A stretch of 64,000 bases of DNA from Pleurodeles waltl (GCF_031143425.1 NC_090437.1:844081978-844145977); one strand, 5' to 3'. Positions 31,923 through 43,915 are shown, numbered from the stretch's first letter. The notes: generated by a model from the sequence alone, not told the origin. Numbers and translations: made by a program.

Positions 31923-33825
31923 TCTCGCAAATTGAAAATTCTTGTTGCGAATGCTGGAAAATGTTTTATTCATTTACAAAAATGCTCTCCCAAACATATT
32001 TTCTTTTATAAAAATACTTACCTTAGTAAAAACGTATAAAATGTAACTAACCACCATTTTATATTCAGTTGCTCTCTGATAGTGATTACCAGCCGACGCC
32101 TTTGAGACCACCTGAGAGAAAAGTAGCTCTACTTTGAGATAGTGTCACCTAGTGATTAAAAGTCAATCACATTATATTGATTAAGAGAAAATGTAGAAAT
32201 ACATTCTGAATTTAATTTAAATTTATTTTCAGCTAACTTGACAGTTTGTCCTGCCCTGCCACGTGCCACGCATCTAGGGTTACAAGAATGAATTTTAGTA
32301 CTTTTCCCTGCATCACCGCACTAGAAAGTAATGTCAGGTATACTTTGCTTCTCCTCATTGCTCGAAGCGCTTAGACCTAGATGCCTGGCTTATCGCAGGT
32401 CTCCACTCGGATCTCAGCGCTGCTTACGTAAAGCCAGTACTAGGGCGCTCAATGAAGCAGTCCCAGGGAAGACTTTACTCAGGTTTTCATGGTAACTGGT
32501 TTGGACCCATACAGTTCTTACTAAGGAGAGCAGTGACAGAGCCCTGCCAGTGCTCCCAAACTGCACCAGGAACTTAGCCAACCAGCTCTGATACTTTCAA
32601 AAGTGACAGTGAACTCTTCAGGTAATCTGAGTCAGCAAAGCAGCCAGAGTCCCTCTTTACTTCTCATAATTTACATAACATTGATGTTATCTTTGCATAG
32701 TTTTTTCCATCCATGTAACTCTTTATACCAACATATAATATACACTGATTCGCCTCTATATTGATGGATGAGCTCGGGTTGTGGGTAATTGCACATGACT
32801 GGGCATGATTTAAAGTTTCAGGGTTGGAGTTGAAAGGAGTGCACGTTTTTCACAGTGCCCATCATAGACCCTTTCAGGAATTCAGACTACATGCCAATCC
32901 AATCCTTGGTCTATCTGCAGAGTGCAAAGATCATTCGTCACGTGTGCCAACTGCACTTACAATTTTATTTTTTCAGTGTCAAAGAGAAAGAAAATAAATT
33001 TCCTTGCAAGAAAGTATCACACATTCGCAACCAAATGTCACACACACAAACACTGAAACTAGAGAAATGCCACTCATAAGCTGTCTAAAGCCCTGGCAGC
33101 AATGTTTGTCTGCAGCCTTTATTTATTCAGAACGCCAGATATATCACTAAAGTAAGCACATTCTACTATGATCAACATAAATAACTTTAGGATGTAATTA
33201 TTTATTAACACAATTACAACTATACTTATCTAGACGTACAATAGAATATTGTGAGAAACAAACATTTTCCTAAATTATCTATGAAGTGAAAGAGTTTTAA
33301 TAGTTGTGTATTATCAAGCAGTTAATTGTGTGAAGCAACTGAGATAAGGACTTCTATTACACGTGTCCAAGAGAGTGCCAGGGTGATTATAGCAGTAATG
33401 TAACTGTGCTTCAATAGTCTCTCACATCTCTGTAGTAGACACTGAGGAAGGGTTAGTTTAGTTTTATGACTACTCTGGGAGCATTTTTCATGATATATTT
33501 GAACTACGTCCATACTTTAGGACCGGTGCTATAGTTTTACTGTTTGGAAACTTACCACAATATCTAAAAAGTGATATTTCACCATATTTACATATGGCAT
33601 TTGTTTCTACAGCACAAGCAAACATTCCCCACACCTACTTTCCAGTAGAACACTAGTCCTTCTTTGAAGAGAGTAAGATTGTTCTGTTATTGTAAGTATT
33701 AATTTGTCATAATTTACAGACAAATACATATATCTAATTAATAAAAAAAGATTAAAAAGTAGATCTAACTTAGATTAGTTGTGTTTAGTAACAGAGCGTT
33801 ACTTTTCTAATGTTACTCGGTTTAG
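31923..33825. other. AT-rich spacer, nothing recognised
   Basis: 1.9 kb with short frames only. The piece 32230-32680 is less AT-rich but shows no known ends or domains. Confidence 0.6.
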
Positions 33826-34960
33826 GGTACCAGTCTGGGGAGATGCATGTCAGTTATCAGGAAATTATCTTTCTATTCTTACTCTGCTGGGGCACCCGTC
33901 TGGGCAGGTGTTGGACATTGTTGGGTGGCTAATTTTCTATTATTCCTCAGTTCAATAGTTGGAAAGTGGCTGGGTGACTATTTTACTTTTCTAACTCCTC
34001 TGGTGGCATCCCTTAGGGCAGGAGCTGGACAGTGATTCAAGGGTTCAATTTAATAATCTAACCCCTATGGGAACGTCCATGAGGGCAGGTGCTGGACAGT
34101 GAGTGAGGGGACAATTTACTAATCTAACTCTGCTGGGGGCGCCTCTAAGGGCAGGTGCTATACAGTGAGTGAGGAGACAACTTATTATTCTAACTCCACT
34201 GGGGTTTCCCTCAGGGCAGGTGCTGGACAGTGAGTGAGGGGACAATTTATTATCCTAACTGCTGAAGGCCCCTCTAAGAGAAGGTGCTGGGCAGTGGCTA
34301 GGAGAAAATGTACTATTCCCACTCTTCTGGGGGCATTTTTCTGTGCAGGTGCTGGAGAGTAGCCGGGGGTAAAATTTATTATTCCCACTCCTCTGGGGGC
34401 GACCCTTAGGGCAGGTGCTGGACAGTGGCTGGGGACACATTTACTATTCCCACTCCACTGGGGGCGTCCCTCAGGACAGGTGCTGGACAGTGAATGGGGG
34501 TTCAATTTACTATTCTCACTCTGCTGGGGATATTCACCAGGGCAGGTGCTGGACAGTGGCTGGAATCAAATGTACTATTTCAACTCCTCTGTGGGCATCC
34601 CTCAGGGCAGGTGCTGAAGAGTAGCTGGGGTGAAATTTACTATTCCTACTCCACTGAGGGCATCACTCATTGCAGGTGTTGAAGAGTGGCTGGGGGTCAA
34701 ATTTACTGTTCGCACTCTGCTGGGGGTGCCCCTTAGGACATGTGCTGGGCAGTGGTTGGGGGCTAATTTTCTATTTCCACTCCGCTGTGGACATCCCTCA
34801 GGGCAGGTGCTCAGCAGTGGCTGGGGTCCAAATTTTGTATTCCCACTCCGCTGTGGGTGTCCCTCAGGGCAGGTGCTGGACAGTGGCTGGGGGTTAAATT
34901 TACTATTCGCACTCTGCTAGCGGCATCCCTCAGGGCAAGTGCTGAACATTGGCTGGTTAT
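33826..34960. repeat. 66-bp minisatellite, about 17 units
   Basis: Contiguous units built on gggcaggtgctggacagtg, a variable g-rich link, aatttactattc and cactctgctgggggc. Unit length is about 63-67 bp. Units at 34083-34950 are most alike; those at the left edge (from 33826) are more diverged. Because 66 is divisible by three, both strands show repetitive pseudo-proteins, which are artefacts. Confidence 0.9.
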
Positions 34961-35105
34961 CTTGGACAGTTATGAGCAAATGCTCTCACTCTGCCAGGTG
35001 TTACATTTCTGTCAGGTTTTGGATGTACACTATGGTATATTAGTATGTTCTGAAACAAAACACTAAGTAAACTCATTGTTTAATTGTGTTTTTTCCTTAT
35101 TGTAG

Positions 35106-35219
35106 GATAATGACCATCATGAGAAAGAGCAAACGAAGGACTATTCTCTTGCTTTGAGAAGGCACATATCTAAGCTCAATAACCCACCAAACACCTACTT
35201 CTTCCAAGACAACTCTAAG
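35106..35219 (+). other. Exon-like open block flanked by splice signals
   Basis: A 114-base block preceded by a pyrimidine-rich tract and AG (ttttttccttattgtag) and followed by a GTAAAC donor. Frame 1 is open for 38 codons, starting DNDHHEKEQTKDY. The next AG after a pyrimidine tract is at 35468-35469, directly before the FLYWCH segment. It could be a 5' exon of that transposase gene or a host exon. I do not recognise the peptide, and chance is possible at this length. Confidence 0.35.
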
Positions 35220-35469
35220 GTAAACACAAAGGCAAAGTTAGGTTTATTGAGAAGAAACAAAACTATAAGTATTTGCCTTGTGTAGATTTGGAACTTTTAA
35301 CACATTGTCTTTCAAATGTTTATTTCCTTTGTCTAATTTTAACCTTTTGCAGGAAGTTATAACATGTTCATTTCTCCACCCAACCTACAGAAAAAGATTT
35401 TAAAAAATCAGTTTCATACTATTTTTTTTTATTTAATGTGCCTTTTCATTTTTCATTGTGTTTTTGCAG

Positions 35470-36012
35470 GCCTGAACAAGATGGCATCTTCCCTCAAAGA
35501 TCTGTATGTCACATTTTGATGGGGAAAACCAAATTTTTAAGTACAAAGGCTGTCTTTACTGTAAGGAGAAGATAACTGAGCCCAGAAAGTATTGGAGGTG
35601 TGTGCATTATCACTTATCCCATTGCATAGGCAAAGCGATTACTCTGGGGGAGATTGTCCTTCGTACAGCAGAACATAACCGCTCTGTCTCTGCAATGGAG
35701 ATATAAGTTAGAGAACACGTGCACATAAAAATGCTTGCATTCACCTCCAAAGATTCCTGTGGGGCAGTTTTGTGGGAGGTATTAGAAAATATTCCCATGC
35801 ATGCTGCTAACAGTATGCTCTCCATTACCATCGTCTGTAGAATCGTATAAAGGAAAAAAACAGGCCAGTACTCCACAACGTGTTGTCCCTCAAACATACT
35901 CTGATATTTTTTATACCCCCTGAACTAATGTTAACTTTTAGTGATTAAACTTTCCTCCTCCATGACAACCAGAACGCGCAAAGAAGAATACTAATTTTTA
36001 TCATGGCACAGA
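35470..36012 (+). pseudogene. Mutator-like transposase, N-terminal FLYWCH zinc-finger part
   Basis: From the acceptor-like AG at 35469, a frame around ATG 35506 encodes 66 residues with the FLYWCH pattern: FKYKGCLYC near the start, YWRC, then CIGKAITLGE and a final EHNRS. After one stop the same frame continues with VREHVH, IPPELMLT-like (FFIPPELMLT) and RILIF strings. These suit the link between FLYWCH and transposase domains in animal Mutator-like elements. The frame is cut at 36012 by the MITE insertion. The product would bind DNA, and FLYWCH fingers normally serve end recognition. Confidence 0.72.
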
Positions 36013-37172
36013 GGCCCTCATTGTGACCCTGGCAGTCTAATGACAGCCGGGGCCGCTGTGGCAGTCGCACCGCCCTGGGACCAGCAGTGCAGACCATCAT
36101 ATTACGACTGCAGTGGTTTGACCACTGCCAAACAACTGCGTTCTTACCCATCCCGCTGCTTTATCATGGCCCGCCAGGCTGAAGGTATCCACCTACAGCA
36201 CAGTGGGAGTCGGATAACTGCCAAGGTTATTCCGACTAGGGACACCACCAGCATTTTCCTGGCGGTCTCACCTCCACAAAATGCTGACGGAAAGGTATCC
36301 CGATGAGAGGAACTTGCGTTCCTGTCACCGGGATACCCCTCAAACACATCCGCACACACACAGACATGCACCCCCACACACACAATCACACACAGACACA
36401 CCCCTACTCACACATGCACTCACATTTACCCCATAGACACATATACATACCCATACACATCACACACGCATGCATACACTCTCCATCCCCCCACCCCCTC
36501 CCTTCAACTATATACATACATACACAACCCTCACCCCCTCACTCATCTTCACACAACCACCCCCCCACCCCCACCCATACCTCACCACACACATACACAC
36601 ACAATATACACATACAAACATACATGCACCTGCATGCATGCACTCACTCACAGCCCCCTTACCCCTTACACATTCACCCATGCAACCCCAGTCCACATGC
36701 ATACACACGCATCACCACATTTACACACAGAAGCACACATGCATGCATGCACAATCACTCCCTCTCCCTCCCCCCACATTCATGACACGCATACACACAC
36801 TCACACACATCCATTCACAACCCCCTCCCCTTGCGGACGACACTTACCTTGTCCGATGAGGTGCTCCTCTGCGAGAGGACAGGACCTAGTGCTCCCACGC
36901 TGGCACCGCCATGCCAGCAAAACACCACCACACAGAATTACCGGTTGTAATTCTGTGGGTAGTCTTTTTCTGGCGTGGCAGTGTCGGCAGTGGGGCCGCC
37001 TAAGCGCTACCAACCGCCGTAGTGAATGCCGCCGGATTTCTGACCGCCAGCGGTGCGGATATCCGGTGGCAGTCATAATACGGTGGTCGGAAGACCACCA
37101 GCACTGGTGGTCTTCCGCCAGCCGTGGCTGCGGCGGTCTTGGGAAAAGAGTGCCGCAGTCGGAATGAGGGCC
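36013..37172. mobile_element. Harbinger-type MITE inserted in the Mutator-like gene
   Basis: 1160 bp with terminal inverted repeats: the left end starts GGCCCTCATTGTGACCCTGG and the right end reads inward as GGCCCTCATTCCGACTGCGG. It is flanked by AGA (36010-36012) and ATA (37173-37175), compatible with a diverged 3-bp target duplication as used by PIF/Harbinger. It has no transposase. The middle contains a CA-rich tract, and GC-rich ggcggt/accgcc arms occupy both ends. Confidence 0.82.
36340..36835. repeat. CA-rich simple-sequence tract inside the MITE
   Basis: Irregular cacaca/catacaca and cccc-rich sequence over about 500 bp. The long His/Thr-rich frames seen here on both strands follow from the composition and are not genes. 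Confidence 0.8.
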
Positions 37173-37922
37173 ATAATCTGATAACTCTTGAGAATTCTGA
37201 AATTTGGATAATGGATGGGACCTTAAAATCCATGCCCCATCCATTCTCTCAAATTTACACAATTCATGCTAACATTAATAATACAACTGTACCTTAGGTA
37301 TATAGTTTACTACCTGATAAGCAATCCTTAACCTATATGGAATCTTTATCTGTAGTAAAAGCTAAAACAATGAGTAAAAGTCAGAGAAAAGTAATAATTG
37401 ATTTTGAATATCAATGATTAATACGGTAACTAAATTGTACCCCGAATGTCAAATTTAAGGGTGCTTTTTTCACTTTTCTCAGGTGTTTTGGTGAAAAATA
37501 CAAAAAGCATCCTTAGTTGATGATTACTTTTCAAATAGTAAACTGCAGTTTGAATTATATACATTAACTGTCAGAGAAGAGTTTTACCTTGCAATTTCTG
37601 AATCTGATTATTTTCTCCAAAATGATGAAATTCTGGCTCCCTTACTAAACTACTTTGAGGACTGAATTGGCCATCTAAGCAGGTCAGGTCACAGGACGAA
37701 GCCAAATTATGCAATTTAATGGTGGAACTGCTACTTAAACTGTTAGAGAGAGGCACAAAAACTAACAATGCTGTCAAGGGATGGCACAATTACTTCAGCA
37801 AAGCAGTTGGCAAACATCACTACAACTGGGTTAATTTCTTGAAAATTTTGAAGAAGGAACAAAGTTTTCGAGAAATGAGAATTGCACAGTTACTGTCAGG
37901 TAGCCTGAACTCACATGTTTAA
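37173..37922 (+). pseudogene. Mutator-like transposase, catalytic part, degenerate
   Basis: Resumes directly after the MITE: SEIWIMDGTLK (first catalytic Asp in the DGT context) near 37195; IYTIHA; then IIDFEYQ near 37390 (second Asp). A FKGAFFTF stretch and NYFED follow, and finally the open segment 37719-37922 with TKTNNAVKGWHNYFSKAVGKHH and FLKILKKEQS. This order is characteristic of animal Mutator-like transposases with FLYWCH fingers. Several stops lie between 37280 and 37718. With the upstream part it would make one gene split by the 1.16 kb MITE. Confidence 0.8.
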
Positions 37923-38805
37923 AAAAAGAGTAAGGAAATGTCTGAAAGACTTTTGGCGAAATTGCAACACTTTTCGTTGATGGTGGCTTTCAGACTACCT
38001 TGACAGTTGTGCATACACCTACACTACTAACAATACTTACCTACCCTGTTCATTATTTGCCTGTTTTCATGTTAAATCTCAATGCAATTGTCTTTTGGAT
38101 ATTTTTTTATACTAAGTTAGCTTTTATTTTTGTCACTGTCTTAAGCATTTCCTCTGCATGTATTGAAAATATTTGTGACCCTTTGTTTGATTTTTACAAA
38201 TACTCAGTAATGTGGGTAACCTGCCGCAACGTGCATGGGAAAGAACTTTGGGGTTAAGACCTATGTAACATGTTGTTCATGTGCCATTAAACTTTGTACT
38301 TCCACACTTCTACCTTACAGCAAAGATAACCACCAATTTACCCAAAATCATTCTTATACTACCATAAGCTATTCTTGGGATGCAAATCTTGTTGCTTCTA
38401 CACCCCATTGTACTTTATGAAGTTCTTCCGCTTATGTCATGCTTTGTTACTATTTATTGGAATGGACATATTATGCTTATTTTTACCAATTTAATTGTTG
38501 GAGAAAATATTTTTAAATTCTCCCTTGCTTTGTAATAGTATGTAATATAAAATAATATTTTTTTCATTGTTTGGGCTTAACTCTAATTTTAAATAAAGAT
38601 ATTGGTTTTCCAGTGAGGTTGTCGTTTTCAATTCAGGCTGGCTGTGTTTTTGTTGATGTAATTTTTTTAAGCAAAATAATTGTTGTAATCATTGTGGTTT
38701 TTTGGTAATTAATGTTTTAATTAACGTTCAATGTATGGCCATTATCTGTTATATAACTGTTCTAATAATAATTATGCAAAAGTATGAATTAATACTCAGG
38801 AAGGA
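37923..38805. other. AT-rich stretch, nothing recognised
   Basis: Probable 3' part of the Mutator-like element or host DNA; an AATAAA occurs at about 38594. No terminal inverted repeat was found for the element. Confidence 0.5.
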
Positions 38806-39705
38806 GGAGATTCAATTTAGTGTGGTGCATTGGATGCCGATGTGGTGAAGTCTGGTGGTGAGAATGTGGTGGGAGACGGTGTTGAAGAATGCTGATAGGT
38901 CGAGGAGGATGAGGGCAGCTGATCCACCTAGGTCAGAGGTGTCTGATGTCATCCGTTGCTGCGATCAGGGTGGTCTCAGTGATGAGATTTGGTTATAAAC
39001 CAGACAGGGAAGGGTCGAGCACAATGTTTTCTTCGAGATAGTGTGTGAGTTTATGGTTGATGGCTTTTTCTAAGACTCTGGAAGGGAAGGGGAGAAGTGA
39101 GATGGGGTGGTAGTTTTTGGATTTGTTGGGGTTGGCTGAGGGTCTCTTCAGGAAGGGCTTGACCTTGGCATGCTTCCAAGGATTGGAGATTTTAACTGTG
39201 GTGATGGAGGCATTGAGGATGTCTGTGAGGGAGCATATGATTGCTTCTCTTCCTAGATTGTACATGTGATGTGGCAGGGGTCTATGGGGGATCCGGTGTA
39301 GATGGAGTTCATGATGGAGATGATGTTGTTGGTGGAGAGCAACTTTCAGTCAGTGATCTGGTGAGGGTGGGAGGTGTTAGTTTGGGTGCGGAGGTGGTTG
39401 AGGTCGGTGGGTTGGGAGTCAAAGTTGCTGTAGATGTCGGAGCTCTTGAGGTGAAAGTAGTCTGCTAGAGTGTCACAGAGGGCTTGGGAGTGGCTGATCC
39501 GGTTCTCTGTGGTGGAGAGGCAGGAGAATTCTCTGATGATGCTGAAAAGTTCCTTGTTGTGGTTGGGACTTGACTCTATGTGGGAGGTGAAGGCTTTTTT
39601 CTTGGTCTTCTTGAGACGGTGGTGGTAGCTGTTGAGGGCGATCTGAAGGAGTTGAGGTTCGCGGGGGTCTTGTGGAGCGCCAGTTTTTCTCAAGTTTCAT
39701 AAAGT
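38806..39705 (-). pseudogene. CR1/L2-like LINE, fragment of ORF2
   Basis: On the minus strand, 39700-39346 encodes a basic linker with KKAFTSHIESSPNHNKELFSI-like residues. 39265-38993 encodes the start of a non-LTR reverse transcriptase with WKHAKVKPFLKRPSANP, NYHPISLLPFPSRVLEK and NHKLTHYLEEN. Past 38990 the frame shifts but LILLDLSA (RT motif A) is still readable near 38905. The endonuclease start and the RT catalytic YADD region are absent. The clade (CR1/L2 within the Jockey group) is inferred from these strings. Confidence 0.75.
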
Positions 39706-41510
39706 GCTCTAACCTCCGTTAGAACATTCTATGTGCTATAAATAAATAAATGGATTAAGCTCTCGGCACAGAGGAATCAATGGACGTTGTAAAGTGAATT
39801 AACAGCAACATGCGGGAAATGAGACAAAAACATTGCGTTACAGAATATAAATCATTGAAATGGGTGGCAATAGTAAGAAGTGATTTGGGAAATTCTGATT
39901 AGGGGAAAGCGGATTTAAATAATTTAGATCATTTTACCAGAAGATTAAAGAAAGACAGAAGAATCATTTTTAAAAAGCCAGTAATAAGAATCAAGTCATA
40001 TTTTGTAATACACTCTGAGAAATACCATCTATGAAATATCTGACTGAACAATATACAATACTTTGTTATACTTAGGACTGTATTACTTGACTTTTCTTAA
40101 ACTGGATTTCTGGTGATCACAGATTCACCAACTCCATCATAGCACCAGTTGAAATTCTGCAGGTTTAAAGTCCTCTGCCACAATAGTGAAAATACAAATT
40201 AGCTGCAGGATAATGTTCAGTGATAGAGCGAATGTCCCCGTTTATGCAAATTAAACCCATTTAACTGAAAAGTGGTAATTTAAATGCTGGATAACACACG
40301 CACAATAAATACAAAAATGTGTAGTAGGTAATAATTTTTAGCCATTATAAGCACATATATGAATTAATATATTGTATTTACTTAAGGGAGCCTAACTACT
40401 GATGCCATTTTAATGTCGACTTTACACGTTAGGACTTGGAGACCTGTTTTGGCAATTAATTGTTGTTTGGCACAATATGTTTTTCTCTTTCCACTGCAGA
40501 TGCTGTAATTTTCCAGAAGCCTTCTGTTACCTAGTGAATAGGCGTTTGTTATGTATCAGACAATTTATAGTGAGGTTCTCACCAGGAGGAGAGGAGATGG
40601 CAGGAAATGCAATTTATAGGAAGAACTGCCTGAACCACAAGATTTGTTCAAAGTAACAAACTAAGAACATAGTTGCATAGCATATTGTGAAGACATGAGT
40701 TACTGGGGAGTTTACCTGCTTTCAGAGTTTGCTGAAGATTGATTGGCTCACGAGATCAGGGAATGGGAATATTGTTGCCAATAATATTTTGATTGAATTA
40801 TATTAGCTTGTGTTCCTTAGGTGAGAGAGACCTTTTCTTCTCAGAGAGAGACATTTATTTTCCAAGATCCCCTTTCTCCAGAGACCTCAGAGTAGGTGTG
40901 GGGAGCTTGTTGCAGAATTTAGGAGGCAGGTCTTAGAGATGAAAGCTGATTTTGGGATCACAATACTTTTCCAGTCTTTGCTAGTTTCCACTGCTTGAGT
41001 GCTAAAGCTTCATTCTTAAGAATTCTTCTTCTCTCATTAGAACCCTTTACTTGGGTTTTCTGAACTGACACCTTAACTTGCTTGCTAAAATTAAATACCC
41101 TTCATGCCCAATCTTTACTAAATTAGAATTATGGATTTTCCTTTATGGAACACACTGGTTGCATTTTCTCTACCCTATTTGTAATTCTTACTGTTGTGGT
41201 GTTTTATCATGTTTTGAAATAATTGCCTAACAGATGTTTTGAATTTGAAATAATGATGACTACATTTTAGTACTTACTGAATTAATGATTGACTTTGAAT
41301 TAATTTGTTAATAAAGCCTTTAAACTTGCACCAAATCTCTTTGTTGATTCTTATGAAGCTCATATTGGACTTCATGGTTCATGGTAATTTATGTAAATGA
41401 TTGCTACTTATCATCTCTCTTTGTCGACTAACAAAGACCCGTACAGCCAATGGCAAGGGTTATTTAATGATTATACTCGACAATTGTGTTACAGGAATCC
41501 CAACTCCGGC
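39706..41510 (+). repeat. Possible decayed 5' LTR of ERV-C plus flank
   Basis: An AT-rich stretch just upstream of the ERV-C primer binding site. It has AATAAA at about 41311 (200 bp before the PBS, like copy B) and ends ccggca at 41510, two bases before TGG. I could not align its U3 with the 3' LTR at 47904-49545, so its left edge is unknown. Confidence 0.35.
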
Positions 41511-41513
41511 AAG

Positions 41514-41531
41514 TGGCATCAGAGTGATGGT
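41514..41531 (+). promoter_or_regulatory. PBS-like site of ERV-C
   Basis: TGGCATCAGAGTGATGGTT compared with the initiator tRNA-Met complement TGGTAGCAGAGGATGGTT: most bases agree if one extra T is allowed. It lies upstream of a gag remnant at the expected distance. Confidence 0.55.
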
Positions 41532-42230
41532 TAATGCCACAGGGGAAAAAGAGACAAATTGATTAAATTTTACCTATTTTAGAATTGCCCATGTTCCTAA
41601 AATCCATGGTCCAACCAAAAAAAATGAAGTTCAGCGGTTCTGAAGGCGTTTGCAGTGGTGGAGGCATGAGTATCAATAGGATTGTACATTGCGATTTTCT
41701 ATGTTGAGGTTATGTTATTGTGTTGAAGTTATTTGTTTTGCATTTCAGGGATGTCTCTGGCTTAATTGTGTAAATGTCCATACACGTTTGATGCTGAATC
41801 GTTGAAGTTGTTACCGGACTCTGCACAGTCCAAGATCCCTCAATAGATAGAGATATTGTAGTATTACTTGTCTGCTAAAGCTTTTGTGGTGTTAGTTCAT
41901 AAACTACCATCAACCACACAATTGAGATAGGGACCATAACAGATTGTTTGGATTGTACTAGTAGGAGAGTGGCATTGATAGAACCTATTGAGCAAAGTGG
42001 AAACTACATTAGTTCGGGTGATTTCTGCTGGTCGAGATTTCATCTGTATGTGTGTGTGTGTGTGTAAGTTGTAAAGTGTTAATTCTGGTCAACATTTGTG
42101 TTAGTGACTTTCTTTATTTAGTGGAGCAGACAAGGGCTATTTGTTTATTATCCTTGCTTAAAGTTGGGGAATTTTACATACAAGAATATTGTGAATGAGG
42201 CTGAAACGCTGTGAGGAGGTCAGTATATGA
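41532..42230 (+). other. ERV-C leader remnant
   Basis: Non-coding, AT-rich, with a short (GT)n tract at about 42048-42064. It occupies the leader position. I could not see the conserved leader block of copies A and B. Confidence 0.45.
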
Positions 42231-42607
42231 CAACAAGTGTAGGGCTTTATACATGTTTGTGGCTTTGTCAATGGCACAAGATCACCAAAAGGAGCGAGCG
42301 TTAAGATTTCCACAGTATGGCACATTTGATTTGATGGTCACTGAAAATTTAAGGGGATTATTTTATGACATGAAAAAACCTTGTAGATGTGCACAATAAT
42401 AATTAAATGCTTAGGAGCGTACAGCTCAGACCACAGAGAAAGAATGGTATGAGAATAGAACAAAAAGAGCAGTGCATAATCATGCTGATGCTAAATGTAC
42501 TGAATAGCAGCATAGATTGAGGAAATGTGTAGTTGAGGGAGCTAGAATGTACCCTGCATTGATAACAGAAAAGCCTAAAAAGAATCAAAAGCAAGGAAAT
42601 GAAAAAC
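42231..42607 (+). pseudogene. gag: ERV-C gag, matrix remnant
   Basis: Frames around 42245-42580 encode FPQYGTF, VTENLRGLFYDMK and, after stops, a KRAVHNHADAKC stretch and ARMYPALIT. These correspond in order to FPIHGTF, LENLRFAMYDMK, VEKTLADARW and IKLFPAIT of copy A. Stops occur near 42400 and 42506. The remnant ends at the solo LTR insertion. Confidence 0.7.
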
Positions 42608-43915
42608 TGCCAGCGCGCCGGGTCCTTAGTAAGTAAATTTACAAGGGGACGCGTATAGGTCAATGACCCTTTTGGATCGCATGGAGTATCCTAGTCAAGC
42701 GGTAGACCATTGAACCATTAACATCACTATAATCAATAACAAAACATTAATGAAAACCCTATCTAATAAGAAATACCAGCATTCTTTTAAAAGGTTAATC
42801 GTTTTTATTCACTATTAGTTACAATTCTAATCAAAATCTTTATTCAACTTTATTATTTATTAATCATCACAAGACAATATTCATAAAAAAGAATCTTGAG
42901 CAATCAAGTACAACATAAATCAGCAAGGCTTCAACATGAATGGAGTAATTCAGCAATGTATTTAGTCAGTCAATTGTCACCGTCAATGTCACCCTTGTCA
43001 GCCTACCTAACCCAGATTAGCATCAGCATGTGGATCTTCATGTGAAAACAATTTAGACAAAAACATTAATTTGGAAAAATCTATCTAAGAGAGAAAAATA
43101 ATTAAAACTGCGCAGTTGGTACCTAGAAGAAAAAGCATGCATTAGGCAGTCACATTGTTATAGATACCTATCGAAGATGGATCAGCAACGAGTCAGTCTT
43201 CATCTCTAGTTCACCAGTCATCAGCAAGTATTAGGCTCACAGAGAGTAAGCCCAATTATCAGCACTTCGGACAGCATCTCCTGACATCATCAACTTTCGC
43301 CTCTCCGCTCTAAAATCTCTGCCCTTGTCATGACCTTTTATTAGGGTTTCTCAGTCCATCCCACTAATTGCTAATTGGTCAACCTTATCATAAGTTATGA
43401 CTCTAACCTATAGTTTTTGTTTACCACGTGTACACGTCTATTCAGGATTCAAGTTCCATTAGTTTGATTGGTTCTTCTGTCGATGAGAACATCATCCGGC
43501 TCTTCAGGTAACAAAATTGTTGCTCACATTCTTTTAGTCAGTGCTTCCATTGTTCAAGTCCTGGGAAAGTACGTTTAGCCTACACTACACATACTTGTAT
43601 CAATTTGTCCTCATCATCTCCTGACCACTGGCACATTTGCAGAATTTTCTAGCAGAGCCTTCTGAACTCTGTACAGCTCAAGGGCCTTTTCTCCAGTTCC
43701 AGTCCTCAGCAGCTTTGCCGCATCTCCATGTTAAAGCAGGCAAGGCCCAGCAAAAACCAGGCCTCCAGTATGGCTAAGTTAAGAATACGAATTAACATAA
43801 AACATAGGTTATACATTCAAATATGACATATTAATACGTTTTTTATGAATATTTTCATTATTTAACATCTTGTTAACACACATGGTGACCACTCCCCGTG
43901 GGCACATTTGATCCA
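42608..43915 (-). repeat. Solo LTR (ERV-A type) nested in ERV-C gag
   Basis: Similar to the ERV-A LTR in the same orientation, for example ttagcatcagcatgtggatc at 43018, ttggtacctagaagaaa near 43122, a gaccctttt/gaatctttt block near the left edge and gggcacatttg at the right edge. Ends of TG...CA type can be placed at 42608 and 43915. No clear target duplication remains. No internal retroviral sequence of its own accompanies it, hence a solo LTR, probably formed by LTR-LTR recombination. Confidence 0.65.

Noticed and set aside
34045..34920. Several 60-106 codon frames with repeated motifs on both strands
   Set aside because: They are translations of the 66-bp minisatellite, whose length is divisible by three.
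33826..34960. Regular repeats considered as a CRISPR array
   Set aside because: Units are contiguous with no unique spacers, the context is a vertebrate repeat landscape, and unit divergence is graded.
36303..36859. His/Thr/Pro-rich frames of 120-177 codons
   Set aside because: They are a product of the CA-rich tract within a non-coding MITE.
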